Part shown: positions 1 through 12,846 of the stretch, piece by piece
How the letters are laid out: every line of letters begins with the position of its first letter
Position numbering within the stretch: the first letter of the stretch is position 1
NCBI GenBank assembly: GCA_007644065.1
Contig: VJWN01000006.1
Coordinates: forward strand, 1,116,001-1,180,000
DNA from: Margaritispora aquatica
Taxonomy: Eukaryota; Ascomycota; Leotiomycetes; Helotiales; Discinellaceae
DNA length: 64,000 nt
Direction: 5' to 3'
The notes under the pieces: generated by a model
The model's input: only the letters and a program-made list of their open reading frames with translations
What the model was told of the DNA's origin: nothing
Database searches by the model: none
Position numbers and translations under genes: made by a program

Positions 1-3000
1 CGTCTGCTTGTTCCTGCTCTCAGTATCACTAGGTCTAATACGAGTGTCGTGAACGAGATATACGACATGCTGAGGTTTTATCCAGTTGCAACTAGATACG
101 CCATCTACGCTGAATGGTTTGAAGGATCAATCTCTCGCTTGCCTGCAATGAAGATTGCATTTGCACGTGCCAAGTTTGATACAGAGAAGACAATGAAACG
201 AATCAGCAAGACCAACCTTACATCTATGGCCCGAGTTCTTGCAAAAACTGCATACTCTTGTCCAGGCATCGTATTCAGAATTGCTTTGAGCCAAATCGAG
301 GCCTATTCGAACCTTACTGACGTTGTCGTGGAGTGTGCGAAGTACTTCACTGATCTTGGCTACGATGTACTTGTGTGGTCACTTCTGAGCTCTCTTGGAG
401 GCAAAGACAGAAACAGGAACAATGCCGAGTTCGCTTTATTACCAAGCAGATGGCTGCTGGCACTCTCGAGATTCTCTGGGAAAGTCTTCAAACGCTACAG
501 TATCATGAACCTGTCGCCCATCATTCAGTATGTCGGTGATCAGTTGTATCGTGGGAACTCCACGGATCTGGTCATCCTCAAGGAGCTTATTGCTCAGATG
601 TCCGGCATCGTTCCTGACACGGATTACAATGATGCCCAACTGGCTGCAATGACAGGTGGTGACGCACTCCGCAAGCAAACCCTTATCAACCTGCAAGACA
701 AACGTTATGAGTCAATCAAAACTTCAAAGAGACTTATGAAGGGCTTGACTGAAACAAGGCTTGCTGGTGAACTCCTTATTGGCATTGCACAACATAGGCA
801 GGCGGCAATTTACAAGATTCCTGACACGGACGCGCACATTAAGATGTTAGCCACAATGATCGACGACACTCAATCTATCCTGTTTCAATATCTCGACCTC
901 CTTCGAAGTAATCTCTCACCCGATGAGTTTGAGAGGCAAGTTCCAAGCATCCCAGAACTACTAGAAGACTTTGGACTTGAGCCTGCTCTTGCCTTTTTGA
1001 TTGGCCGCGTTGGACTTGCGTATCGCAGATCAATACTCTCCTTCCCTTCACATAATGGAACAGTAAAGAGTCTGCCAGCTCCTGTCGAATCAGCTGCAGA
1101 GATTGATTCTGAAGGTGATGTTGGTATGGACATCAAAGATGTCTCACTTGATGGCGATATTGCACAGCTGACCCCTACTTTGAATGGCGACCCTATGTCG
1201 AATGGAGATGTGGCGATGGTCGATAACAAAGAAGCGAGTCCATCGGATGCGGCGCAATTAGAGCGGACTCCAACTCCATCCTCAGATCCGTATCACGAAA
1301 TAATGGAGCCTATCATTGCATCAGTACAAAGGGTACTTCCAGACGGAACTTTCAAAAATCTTAGCCCCGAGTTCTATTCCTTCTTTTGGGGATGCGCTTT
1401 GGGCGATCTGGCAGTTCCAAGTGCAAGCTACGATGCAGAAATTACCAGATTAGCTGCTAAGGAGAAGGAGAAGCCGAAGATCGAACGTGGCGATTCGACG
1501 AGAGTTGTTGCTGCTGCACGAAAAGAACAGGAAGAGACTAGGAAAGCTGACGCTGAAACTCGAGAAGGCATTCTGAAAGAATTCCGGAAGGCTGTTACCG
1601 GTTTTGGACAGAAGAAGGGACGTCTACTCAAAAACAAGGCGTCATGGTTTGACAAGTCGGTCAAGGCAGATGATATGAGTCTTGCTCTTTTGGAGAGATG
1701 CCTCATCCCACGACTCTTACTTTCTCCAAGTGACGCAGATTACTCTTTCAGAATGATCAGATTCCTGCATGACAATGGTGTCCCACAATTCCGAACCTTA
1801 TCATTATATGGAAGCCTATTTCGAGCCAACCGCTTGCGGTCTATCATTTTCACTTGCACAATTCGTGAAGCTGAATGTCTCGGGAGATTTCTCAGACACG
1901 CCTTCACCGATTTAGCTCGATGGCACGCGGACAAGACTCTGTACGAGAAGGAGGCATGGGGTAAGAGTCTTCCAGGATTTGCAAAAGCCTTGGATGAGGA
2001 AGGAAAGCCTAAAGGATTTGTCGCTCATGATGGCAACAAAGGTTTCAAGAGCATTTTGTTTCATTGGCACAAAAACTTGAACTCTGCTCTACGTGACTGC
2101 TTTGAAGGAACTGAATGGATGCATATCCGTAATGCTATCACAGTATTGAAATCCGTGGTGGAGGTGTTCCCTGCGGTTGACTTCATGGGCAATAGCTTCA
2201 TAAAGCAACTCCAAGTTCTTACGGACAGAGAAAGCTCAGAGAAGCATGGACGAGAGGATCTTGTACTGACAGGAAATACTGTCCTCGTGCAGTTGAAGAA
2301 ACGCTCACCAAAGTGGGTGATGGTTCAGGCGTTTGGTCATATTTTGGTAAGTCTAGGATGTCATGGATTTTTAAACACCCAACTAATACATCTTTAGGTC
2401 GATTCAAATTCAGCCAGTCCTAGTCTTGCAAGTAGTAGACTTGCATCTGCTGCTAATTCCAAATCATCTCTGAAGCCTACTGCGCAGGAGTTCACACCCC
2501 AATCAGGATCGAGGTCAGTTTCTCTAATCTAGGATTTGGTTTCCGTTTCTAATTTCTGTAGTGTTGCCGGAGGATCGGTTTCAAAATTAACCACACTGGA
2601 AGTTGAGGATGGCGAGGTCGATGATGCAAAGCTGGCAACCCCAACCACAAGTACTGCTAGTAAATCTATTCCTATCAGAAACGAGACCCCGGAAACAAAG
2701 GCACCACCAGCTGCTGCGACAGCTCTGGAATCAAAGAAGTCCGAGGTCCTCGATCGACGCGAGCAGATCAAAAAGGAAAACGCAGCGAAGGCAGCAGCAT
2801 TACCTGTTCCGATGAACTCACGTCCAGAAGCTTCGAGGGCTTCAATCCTGGATCGAAACAGTCCAAGTCTTCCCAGCCGACCAGATGCACCGTTCCCATC
2901 TCGAGACTTGATCGATCGCCACCAGACGCCTCGTAATGCAGACCGTCGTGACATGAGGGATAACCGAATGCCCGATCCAAGAAGTCTCGAGCGAATTGGA

Positions 3001-5049
3001 TCTAGACCAGGTGATCGAGGTCGCGATTTCACTGGCAGTGAACGACGAGGACCGGATCAACCCCCCAGAGATTTTGGAAGACCAGGCGATCGAAACTCTA
3101 CTAATGATCGTGAGAGACTTCGATCTGACTTCCATCCAAGGTGGACTGGTGAGCCAACTCGTGATGGTCTCGATAGGCCAGTGATTGATCCCCGAGGAGT
3201 CGATAGTGGCCGTCTTTCTCGAGATATCCCTCCACCAAGAATCTCCAGTGGGCCAATTGTTAACAGCGACAGATTACCACAGGTGAATTCTGAAAGACAA
3301 GAACTCATTAATCCTGCGAGAGCTGCCCTTATTATTGGGGATCAGGAAAATGCTCGCTCCGAATCTCCTCGACGAGGCAGAGATGAGATTCGTGATCGTG
3401 GTGCACCAAGAGCACCTTCTCCGCGAAGAGGAGAGAAAGAACACATTGATTCTAGAAGGGATGATCGTCGTTCTGGACCACTAGATGCATATAACTCTCC
3501 TCGTGGCCGAGCTGATGAGCTGCAACCTCCTCCAGCAGGGCCTCGTGGAGACCGACCCTCTGACAGAGACCGTAACTCAGGACTTGACAGATCCTCATTC
3601 CAGTCATCACAAGCTGGCTCTAGAGCGATAGATATGGATCATGGAAGATTGAATTCTGGTTCTAGAATGCAGCCAGATCCTAATTTTGGCCGTTTGAACC
3701 CTACTCCAGCTCCACCCGAAATACCTTCAGGTCCCCGCGACAGGAATTCTCGAGGTAACCGTCCAGCCAACCCCTCTTTGCCTCCACCACCACGCCGAGA
3801 TGCTGGACTCGATATTCCGCGCCCTCCTACTCCAGACAAGCAGCCACCAACTGGCCCCTCGGGACGCAACCCAAGACGCAATGCTTCGAGCCAATTTGAT
3901 CAAACCACGAGCTCCTCAGGCAATCAAGCTGCAGTACCGCCGCCTTCAGCCATTCATCCTGATCGATTGGCGCAGCTTGGTTCCTCCGCGCCTTCAACAC
4001 CACAACCACAGCTACCTATCCCGCAGACGTCAGCTACGCCTCCAATTCACCCCGATCGAATGAAGGCCTTTGGTGCTAATCCCGTGCAACAATCGCCACC
4101 TCCGGCGTATATGAACAACAATCGAGTAAGACAGCAGCCGCCTTCTCTGACGACCAATGGCCCACCAGCAGGTCCCAAGGGAAATCAACCTAGTCCAGTG
4201 ACACCATCTGGGAACAACTTCATGGCTCCCACAGGTCCTGCTTCTGCATCGGACCGTGCTAAACGCGGTGGTGCAGCAAGGCAGCTTACTGGCATCAATT
4301 CTATGCTTCAACAAGCAGGTCAGGTATCTACGCCTGATCGCAATCCAACCACACGAGGGCGTGGAAGAATGACAGCTGGAATTGGGCCTGAAACCCCAAT
4401 ATCTGGACCACCTACACCAATTATTCCTCCTCCGCCACCAGGATATGCGCCAGGAAGACTCGATATGGTATCAATGAATCCCGAACGAGCTGACCTCATC
4501 ACTGGTGGTACCCCTAACTCTGACGATAAGGATCGAGATCGAAATGGACGACGAGGACATTCTGGACGCCATGGTAGTCGGAGAAACTCAAGAAGCCCAG
4601 GCCGAGAAAGAGATTCTAAGCATGGGATGCCAGAGGATCGAGCTCAGAGAAGTGAGTATCGAGAACGTGGGGAACGAAGGACCGGAGAATCCGAGAGGGA
4701 ACGCCATAGAGGTGCAACTCCCCCCAAGGATATCATGGCTGGAAGAGATTTGGGAATTAATAGAGAAAATGGTCGGGAGCGAGAGCATAGGGAGAGGGAT
4801 AGCACACGTCGGGATGGACGAGAGCGAGACCCAGTACGTGACCCCAATGAGTCTGGCTGGAATGCAGAGCGTGGTGAACGTGCTTCTGAGAGAGGAGGTC
4901 GAAGTCGAGATGCGAGAGGAGAAGCTAGAGGTGAAGACCGTCGCGACAGTCGTGGGAACAGAGAAGATGGCGGAAGCGGGAGGAAGAGACGAAGCGAGGA
5001 GGGGACTTTGGATTCCCGTGGGCACGAAAAGAGACCACGGAGAGGATGA
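1..5049 (+). CDS. THO2: THO complex subunit 2 (Tho2/THOC2), 3' part; start lies upstream of the window
   Basis: Largest subunit of the nuclear THO/TREX complex, which couples transcription elongation to mRNP assembly and export. Exons 1..2346 (open from base 1), 2398..2513 and 2562..5049 splice in phase, giving 1649 residues of the C-terminal part. The start is off the window, because frame 1 is open from the first base with typical Tho2 sequence just before the first internal candidate start (LLVPALSITR, then VVNEIYDMLRFYP). The first ~780 residues are helical Tho2 core. The last ~830 are low-complexity and rich in Arg/Asp/Ser/Pro, with many RD, RE and RS dipeptides (about 4500-5040), as in the basic RNA-binding tail of Tho2/THOC2. 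Introns are 51 bp (2347-2397) and 48 bp (2514-2561). Identity of the core is confident. The tail is assigned by continuity of frame and splicing. Confidence 0.9.
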
Positions 5050-6401
5050 ATTTAATTGAAAAGAGGAATGAAAGTGGCAGCTGGCTAGATTTGTAAGATG
5101 TTGGAGACAAAGGAACGTTACCATATTTGCGTAGCGATGCATTGGGTGGCGTTAGCGTGCAGACGTTTTGCAGCATTAAATGGTGAGCTTTTGCTACATT
5201 ATGGTTTGAGATGGGCTCTCTTTGCGGGTCTTTTATTTGTACAGTACTAGATCGGATCACATAGCATTCCTGTTGTCAAATGGAAGTGCCAATAATGGAG
5301 GTCTACTCGCCACTCGAGTACATATCGCATATCCTGAGTCGTGATACTTATTGTTGAATTTCTTCTTCGCCATACCAGAAGTTTCTGGCTTAGACTTTAC
5401 GTGAAGCACTGCGTATAGGCGTTGCTCTGCTTCGTTCAGTTTCCTTCATGCAAATTTTGTTTATCTCTGCTCTGAAAAGAAGTCTTCTTCCTTGTTTTCC
5501 CCCTCACCTTTCAAAGGAAAGCAAGTTGTCTATGTACAAAAAAAGGCAGATAGCTAGAGAAAGCTAACCTTTCACCAGACAGATGTTCGCTCATCCCAAG
5601 AGCCAAGATCGCGTTTCGAACTCGTATTAGTGATAGATATATATGCTTTATGGCCAGCTTGACTATTCCTACAGTTCAAAACTTTTCGCGGCCTTCACTC
5701 CACTTCACCACCATATCTTAAGTATATGCTCTCGTTTCGCCGACCTCGGGCTTTGTTTGGCACAACCAACTATTTCACGTCGGAAATTCAGAGTTTCGGA
5801 AAGATGTTTCCATACTTTACTGCACATGTAGTGTCTGTGATGTGGGGCTTGAGGAAAGTGGGATTTCAGATGCCTTGTGGATTGTGGATTGAGGATGGAT
5901 TGTGAACCGTAGATTATGGATAGTGGATAGGGTATAGTGGATTCGTCTGGTTCCCGGCATTCCCTCGCCACGAGGCGGAGCTCGTGTCAGGGACGAGGGT
6001 CGAAACAGATGGTGGCATATCGTAGGATGAGGGCTCCGCTGTGAATCCTTGGCAAATTTGGAAGGTCGGGTAATGGATTGTGGGTCGCTTAGAGCGAGAG
6101 GGATGTCGGAAAGTGGATTTAGGATTTGGGATTTGGAGAGTGGGGATTTTGTGGGTGGGAATGCGAAATTCGAGTTGTGAATGAAAGGAAAGATGTGCAG
6201 GTCAGTTTGTGCAGTTCGTTCTGTGTTCTATGAGATGCTAGTTATGATGTTGTGTATGCAGAAATAAGCTAGCGCTGGTCTTCTGGTCTCACTTGCAAGA
6301 AGGTTGCGATAGGCACATGGGATTTCATTCAATCACACTAGGCCAATTACTATGTACAAGTTTCCACCAACATCTTGGCATAAATCACACTTGCTTACCA
6401 C
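5050..6401. other. Intergenic, 3' ends of THO2 and tyrosinase (convergent)
   Basis: No coding signal on either strand. Between about 5870 and 5945, and again 6065-6160, there is G/T-rich quasi-repetitive sequence built from variants of GGATTGTGGATTG and GGATTTGGGATTT. It looks like slippage-derived simple sequence. Confidence 0.5.
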
Positions 6402-7681
6402 CTACAAGTAGATGTAGCAAAGCGGTCCAGCCATCGTCGACATCATGTCCGCGATGGTCACGTCCGCGGCATTGACTCCGACAGAGAGGGTGTCATTCAG
6501 TCTACCGTCACGGGAAGCTGGGCTGTTGTTGAGAGTGATGGTACCAGCAATGGCGTTCTGGCGGTTCTTGATGTCCTGGTTTTGCCAGATCCACCAAGTG
6601 CGATCGATCTGTCCATGGTGCAGGAAGAAGGCTGGGTCTCCTGGGGAGGTGAAGATATCTCCACCTGGGTCACCGCCGATGGTGAAGTGACCGGCGGTGT
6701 GCACGCCGTAGAAACCGGTCGCAAAGTCGCCTTGCATGGTGGTTTGGAAGTCGGCGATGTTGGTGTTTTCGGTAATCAGATCGGTTGAGTTCTGATCGGT
6801 TGACCAGCGGGATGACACCCAGACGGAGACGTCGCGCTTGAGGCAGCGAGGGTTGTAGTCTGCGCCTGTGCCAGAGCCGATGACCTTGACCTCGGCTTCG
6901 GCAAGAGTTGGCGACACTGGGCCGAGGTTGACGCTCATGCTAAAGAGGTGTTAGTTTTGAAGAAGACGGGTGACGATGAGGAGGCTCACTTCTTGAATGG
7001 GCCAGAAGAGACACATCCACCGCCTGCTGCGGCTGGGATGCAGTTCAGGCCGGTTGGGAGGGCGTTGGTGCAGTTGTGCTCCTCGTACACACCATTGCCG
7101 CTCATGGAGTAATCAGAGCCATCGAACACGCTGGAGTGGACTGGATCGAAAGCAGTCTTGCCCCAGTTCCAGTAGGGGTGGTAGCCAGTGTAACCACACT
7201 CGTTGCGGAGGGCTTGCTCATACGTGTACATGAAAAATCTGTGCCACGAGAGGAAGTTGGTGGTTCCGTGGATGGTCAGTGTTTGGCTGATGTGCGTCCA
7301 CACGAAATCATCGTATCTGGACTTTGCGCCTGGGACTTCGGTCTGGTTGGTCTTTGCGGGAAGGCGCATCAGGCAGAGGACGGCATCGGTGTACTCTTTT
7401 CTCTCTGACTTGGCCAAGGTCGACCTACTCGCTTGTTAGTTTTTGCACTTTTGAGTACCAGATCCAGTGGAGTGGACTCACCATTCTCTCCTGACATGAG
7501 CATTGGCAAGGGTGCAAGTGCCCAACTTGCCAGTGAAGGCAGATGTGATCTGGTTGATGGCGAGGTTTATCAGTCCCTTAGCGGCGAGGAGATCAGTGCC
7601 AGTTGTGGAGGCGGGAGTGAAGGCAGAGACGGAGGCGGCGACCATTAAAGGTGCCCACAAGGCTTGTGCATTGAAAAGCAT
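6402..7681 (-). CDS. Secreted tyrosinase (type-3 copper monooxygenase)
   Basis: Oxidises mono- and diphenols to quinones (melanin or phenolic chemistry). Exons 7681..7482, 7424..6990 and 6939..6402 join in phase (introns 57 and 50 bp) into 390 aa. Residues 1-21 form a signal peptide (MLFNAQALWAPLMVAASVSA). The CuA site shows H111, H119 and H128 in the pattern HISQTLTIHGTTNFLSWHRF. The CuB site shows H292 and H296 (HTAGH) and H319/H320 in FFLHHGQIDRTWW. The junctions recreate family motifs (REW|S before the LAKSER helix, and GPFKN|MSVNLGP). The chain stops soon after the catalytic domain, so this is a short secreted form without the long C-terminal lid domain of classical fungal tyrosinases. 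No melanin-pathway neighbours are visible. Confidence 0.9.
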
Positions 7682-10318
7682 GTTTGAATTGTTGACAGCT
7701 AGTGTTTGGCTGGCGTGGTTGTCAACTTGAAACGAACGAGGAAGTCTTGAGATGTGCGTCTGCTCCTGAAGAATCTGCTCTCACGGGCACACAGGCCGAG
7801 TATTTGAAGGCTTGAATGCCCATGTCTACCACGAGATGAGTGGGGACTTGATAGAAAGTTTATCACCGTTAATATTGCCGTGCAATGCAATGCATGTATT
7901 TTCAGTGCCAAATAGGTACGATTACTTTAGACATGCATTGTCGGTCAATACTCAATAGTTACTGTGGATGATAAATCCCTTTGTCAAGCCAATAGTTCAA
8001 GACGGGAATGGCTTAACGCCACTTCGGTAGACCGGAGACTCCCCAAGGAAGAAGACAGTGGGATTGGAAGGTGATAAGAATGTTCCAAAGCCTCATGGGT
8101 TCTCCCAGGGGCACATCTGCAATGAGGAGGATTCACCAGCGTTGACCAATGGATCGTGGTGGGGATCTCATGGAACACTAGGATGAGAATCCGGTAACAT
8201 CTGTGGATTGGTTGAATTGCAAAACCCTAGTTGATGCCGGCAGGTGAAATAGAGGGGCTTTGTCGTGGATAGTGGGGTGGAATCATCTGATATTGCATGA
8301 GGCGAAGAGATTAAATCGAGTTCTTTCACTAATATCGTGATGAGTACACAAATGGAACACGTACGAGTATGAATGAGGCTTTCGTCCGGAGATTCAAAGA
8401 TTCTTTGGGAAACATGTCAATATTTCAATAATCGAGTGGGGATTTTAGAGACGAAAATAGTCAGTGAATGTTGTTGAGGGACTTTGATAGAAGAAAGTTC
8501 ATTTGAGTTCGCTTGACCGCCTCTCGACTTGGAGCGAGTCGAGAAACTTTGAATAGATCTGTGATGTTAGGTCACAGTAAAGTTTGAGCCTGAGTAGTTG
8601 CAGGGATCAAAATTGGAGAGGAAATCTTTTGAGAGACATGTGCTATTCACAACAAACCACTGAAATTTGCGGGTACAGCGCGATATCTCTGTGTTCTCTT
8701 AGAATCAAGTTTGACTTACAATGCGGAACACGTTGTCGAACAACTTGAGCCCCTTTTTTTCTTGGTCCTTCACATTTCTTGACTTTGCGACAAGGGATTC
8801 AGATCTCGCTTCTGCTCAGTTCCGGTTCAACCGTTGAACCCGGCCATTCTTCCTGTGCATCGGCGACAAGGTTCAGGTTCTGCAACTCGTGCATCCAGAA
8901 CCCAGCAATCCACCTTCAATTTACGACTTCTCCACAACAACAATAATCCAGATTTCCAAACACATCGGCCGAGGACGCAAAGTTCACTTCTTTTGCTCTA
9001 GGTCGACTCTCTCAGTTAATGAATGGCAGCTGCAGCCATTGTTCAAAGAGACTTCATGTTCACAGAAAATTCTATATCAAGTTTTCGGTTAAATTTCCAT
9101 GACCACAGGAGTTGAGCACTTGAAGTTGATTTGAAGTTCGTCCAATTTTCTGTCATGAGCTTGTTTGTATTCAAGATTTAGTGTGCACGGGAGACGCCAT
9201 TGCCGTTTCTAATATCCACTAGGTTCAGCATCCCGCTGTCACAAGAAAGACTAAACATCATGCGTTTCTCAATATAGGGGTCTCAGTAGCGTTCAATGAG
9301 CTCTTATTGGTGGTGTCTGGATCACAATCGTTCTACATCTAAAAAATTGGTGCTAGAAATAGGAAGCCAATCCCAATGATCTCTGCGCAGCATCGAGGTC
9401 TCTCTAATCGTGGTGAGAATTTATATCATTCACTTAACTACAATCAAGGACAAGCGAGCAAAGCAAAGCCGATAACCTAGTCACCGTTTAGGTTAGTAAC
9501 TGGGACCAACGCCACGATCAGATTTCTCTTCTAGCCGAGCAATTTGGGGGTGGTTCCTGTCTGAGACGCATCTGATGACCAACAGGGGATATTGGATGGG
9601 AAACAGGGTCAAGATGAGGGATGTTACCGAGTGCGAATCCTCGATCCGTCAAAAAATCCACAACGTGACAGAACGATAGGGAATACCTTCCGTTTTGCAA
9701 CTTTGATGCGGGATGTAAGCTTTTCATGATCCCATCTCGGGTGTCGCCCCGTGCGATTGAGACTTGTCCAAGATCCTAATACGAGTTCTTTCTAAGTAAA
9801 AACGGTAAAGGTGAAGAAGTCAAGTGCCGAATCTTGAAATATCTCATTTTGAGAGGCACGAAAGAGGCAACTATACCGTTGAACTGGCAATTGCAACCTG
9901 CCAGTTTCGGAGGCCGCCGTACGAACTTCTGTATCGAATCAAATGCCACACGCCTCTGGAACCCGATCAGTCGCATCGAAGATCCAGGGACGGCAACGTC
10001 TATCCACTTATTTCGGAAGTTGACATGGAATTCTTAGCACGTAAACACCCACCAGACCGTTGCACATGCAAGGTACGAGGTTATACATAAACGAGGTATA
10101 TGGCAGGGATATTGCTCTATCCGACGAAGCGAAGAAGGTTTCGTTGAAAGTTCCCCCACTCCATATCGAGTTACGAATCCCCATCTCGACTTTAACCTCA
10201 CTCATGTCTGTTCGCGCCCGCTCGCGACCTTTGCAACTGCGCCTCTGCTGATGAGGAATTTCAACATCGAAATATTTCACAGTATGAACCTTTAATTGCA
10301 GAAACACTGCAGAACACC
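7682..10318. other. 2.6-kb divergent promoter region, no gene seen
   Basis: Lies between the starts of the tyrosinase and the PTH11-like receptor. ORFs are under 130 codons and have no recognisable protein character. A perfect 8-bp inverted repeat, TCTCGACT/AGTCGAGA with a 7-nt loop, sits at 8522-8544. Confidence 0.5.
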
Positions 10319-11948
10319 ATGCCCTCCATTTACGAAATGATGGGCGCGAGAGATGCGACTGCTCCGCTGGATATGTCAACAAATGCCCCATCGATTCTGG
10401 CTATCAATGGAGCGTTATGTGGATTCACGGTCTTGGTCGTTTTGCTTAGGATATATGTACGGACAGTAATGCTCAAGGTGATGGGAACTGATGACTACTT
10501 AATGACTGCAGCTACGGTAAGCTTTCAAATTTTCTTAATTCTTACATTCAGGTTGCTCGGAAAAACATGCATTTGGTTGGTTGTCAAAGATCATTTATTC
10601 GTGGGCGATTAAATTCAACCTAAGGCACCATCTCACCAGTGTTCATTTCAGCGTCTCTCTATGATGACTATGTTAGATGGTGAAGACAACTTACTGACAG
10701 AATTCTAGATATGTGGTGTTGGTGTCTTCATATGCTACATTGCTCGAACCAACCATGGTGCCGGAATGTACACAGCATCCATATCAGCTGAGGCAATGGT
10801 GAAGATCCTGCACTGGCAGTATTTTCACTCTATCATCGTCACAGTTGGAATCTCCCTGATTAAGCTGTCGATCGCGGTGTTTCTGCTTCGACTGGTACCA
10901 GGCAAAGGATACAGGTACTTTTTGTATGGCATGATTGGTGAGTCTCTAGGCCAAAGATGTTTGTGCAATATGCTGATATTAGCCCAGCTTTCTTGGTCGC
11001 TTTCACCTTCTCAAGTGCCGGAGTAAGTTTTTCTTCAAAGATTAGGCTACCTGGACTGATGTTTCTAGACGATCATTGGCTCTTGTGTTCCTATTAGAGC
11101 GAGCTGGGATCCTGCTAGCGAACCCAACGCGAAGTGTTTTGATAATGCTACTTTCACGGCCATTGTAAGTCAAGATCTTTGTTTTGAACACTGCGCGGCA
11201 ATCAGCTAATAATGAACAGGGCATGTTCAACAGCGGTAAGCAAAGACAAGAACACTGATCAAATTCCAAACTTATATTTGTCTAGTTGTGAACATCTTGA
11301 CCGACGTCCTTTTTGCAAGTCTTCCAGTCCCAATGGTCTGGACTCTACAGGTCAACATGCGTACCAAAATCTCGCTCCTAGCAGTTTTGAGCTTAGGATA
11401 CTTGTAAGCGAATCCTCCAGTCAAAGACCGCTCAACTGACAAAGCATCCTAGTGCCTGCGCAGCCTCGATCGTCAAGACAGTCTACCAAGCACACGTCTT
11501 CAGCGATCCCAACAGCCTCCGCAATGACTCATACTTCGTCTGGAACAGTATCGAGCTATACGTCGGAATTCTCGCTTCCTCTTTGCCCTCTTTACGGCCT
11601 CTCTTTCGGCGCTTCCTCGACACGACAAGGGACATACGCACACGAGTCACAGGCTCGTCGGGCCACATGGGTACCAGGCACAGGTACTACGTGCAATCTG
11701 AGGGGACGCGACTGAAGAGCATGCATAATACACATGGCGAGCAGAGCGGGAAGTACGATGTGAGGATCACAACAACGAATATGGGAGGCAGGCTCAGCGA
11801 TGATGATTATGAGAGTACGACGAAGAGCCGTGCGAACGATTCTGCGGAGGAGATTCTGCCCATCCAAGGTGGTGGGGGATTGATGTCTCCGCATGCGGTA
11901 CATTATCCCGCGGGGATCATGAAGACGACGGACGTTACTGTATCTTGA
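10319..11948 (+). CDS. PTH11-like integral membrane receptor (fungal rhodopsin-fold domain)
   Basis: Seven-helix plasma-membrane protein of the large Pezizomycotina family that includes Magnaporthe Pth11, which senses surface or host cues. Seven exons keep phase: 10319..10516, 10709..10937, 10988..11022, 11069..11164, 11220..11235, 11286..11403, 11453..11948, giving 395 aa. Family features include an outward-facing N terminus, a first helix followed by RIYVRT, the GTDDYLM motif before helix 2, NHGAG after helix 2, SIIVTVGISLIKLSIAVFLL, the loop cysteine region with W-D-P, and LPVPMVWTLQ before NMRTKISLL. The last ~110 residues form a hydrophilic cytoplasmic tail. No CFEM domain precedes the membrane part. 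The first intron is 192 bp, unusually long here, and exon 5 is only 16 nt. Ligand unknown. Confidence 0.85.
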
Positions 11949-12846
11949 TGTGGTCTTGATGTTTGGTTGGTCTTGTACTTGCGTATTGCGTGTATGTATG
12001 ATTTGGAAATCTTAGGTAGGGAGGTTATTTGATGTTTTATGATACCAATCGAGTCTGTACTGTTGTAATACACGTATGATATCCTTCATGTGAAAGGCGA
12101 ATGTTTGTACTTCGAAGTACAAAGTCAAGCGGAATGCATAGGTTTATTTGCAATTAGCGAGTCGTCGTGGAGTCTCAGGGCCAAGATGAATTAAAAGAAA
12201 GTTAAGTAGTAGAAACATTCACTTCGATTCACAAAAGTTTCATTTGCTTTTCCTATAGCAGCTTGTTCAAGAGTTCAGGTCAGTTCAAAACTCGCTTAGC
12301 CAAGCACTTCTAGTCAAGTGGTAATAAATCGGGTTGCATTTTCATCGCAAGACCACGATTATACCTGTTGGAGGATTCAATTACCAGATTGGAGAGAGGA
12401 GTAAGGAGAGTGCGTCTGACATGATGAAAATATACAGATATCTCGACCGTGTGCTTCGGTCGGATGGGTCTCGGTACGCCTGAACCCCTATGCTTAGCGA
12501 ACGTAACATTTGTAGTGAGATCAAACCTTCTGCCTACAGGACAATCTTTCTTTGCTGAACATTGATTTATGGTAAAGATATTTGAGGGGGATACGATGAA
12601 GTACGAGGATATTCGCGCGATAAAGTTGTGACCTTTCAGTTTGCGAAGAGTCCTCTAAAATTTGAAAGGTGGGGTTGAGTGCGGGGGATTACTGGACTAT
12701 ACTTAACGCCGAGGGAATCTGACTATCGATCTTTCTCAATTCCACAACTGTCTTGTTATCACTATCTACCAATCCATCGTGATAGAACCATAAGCTGTCC
12801 TCATCTCCCACTCAATCATCTTCTCGTCCCAAAACCACAAGTTACA
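11949..12846. other. Intergenic, nothing recognised
   Basis: AT-rich spacer and promoter of the downstream esterase. An in-frame upstream extension exists from 12679, but its sequence is not protein-like, so the esterase start at 12847 is preferred. Confidence 0.5.

Noticed and set aside
2529..3032. 167-codon ORF antisense to the THO2 tail
   Set aside because: Shadow of the Arg/Asp/Ser-rich coding strand; low-complexity codons keep the antisense frame open.
4588..5142. 184-codon ORF antisense to the THO2 tail
   Set aside because: Same cause; Ser/Leu-rich mirror of RD/RE codons.
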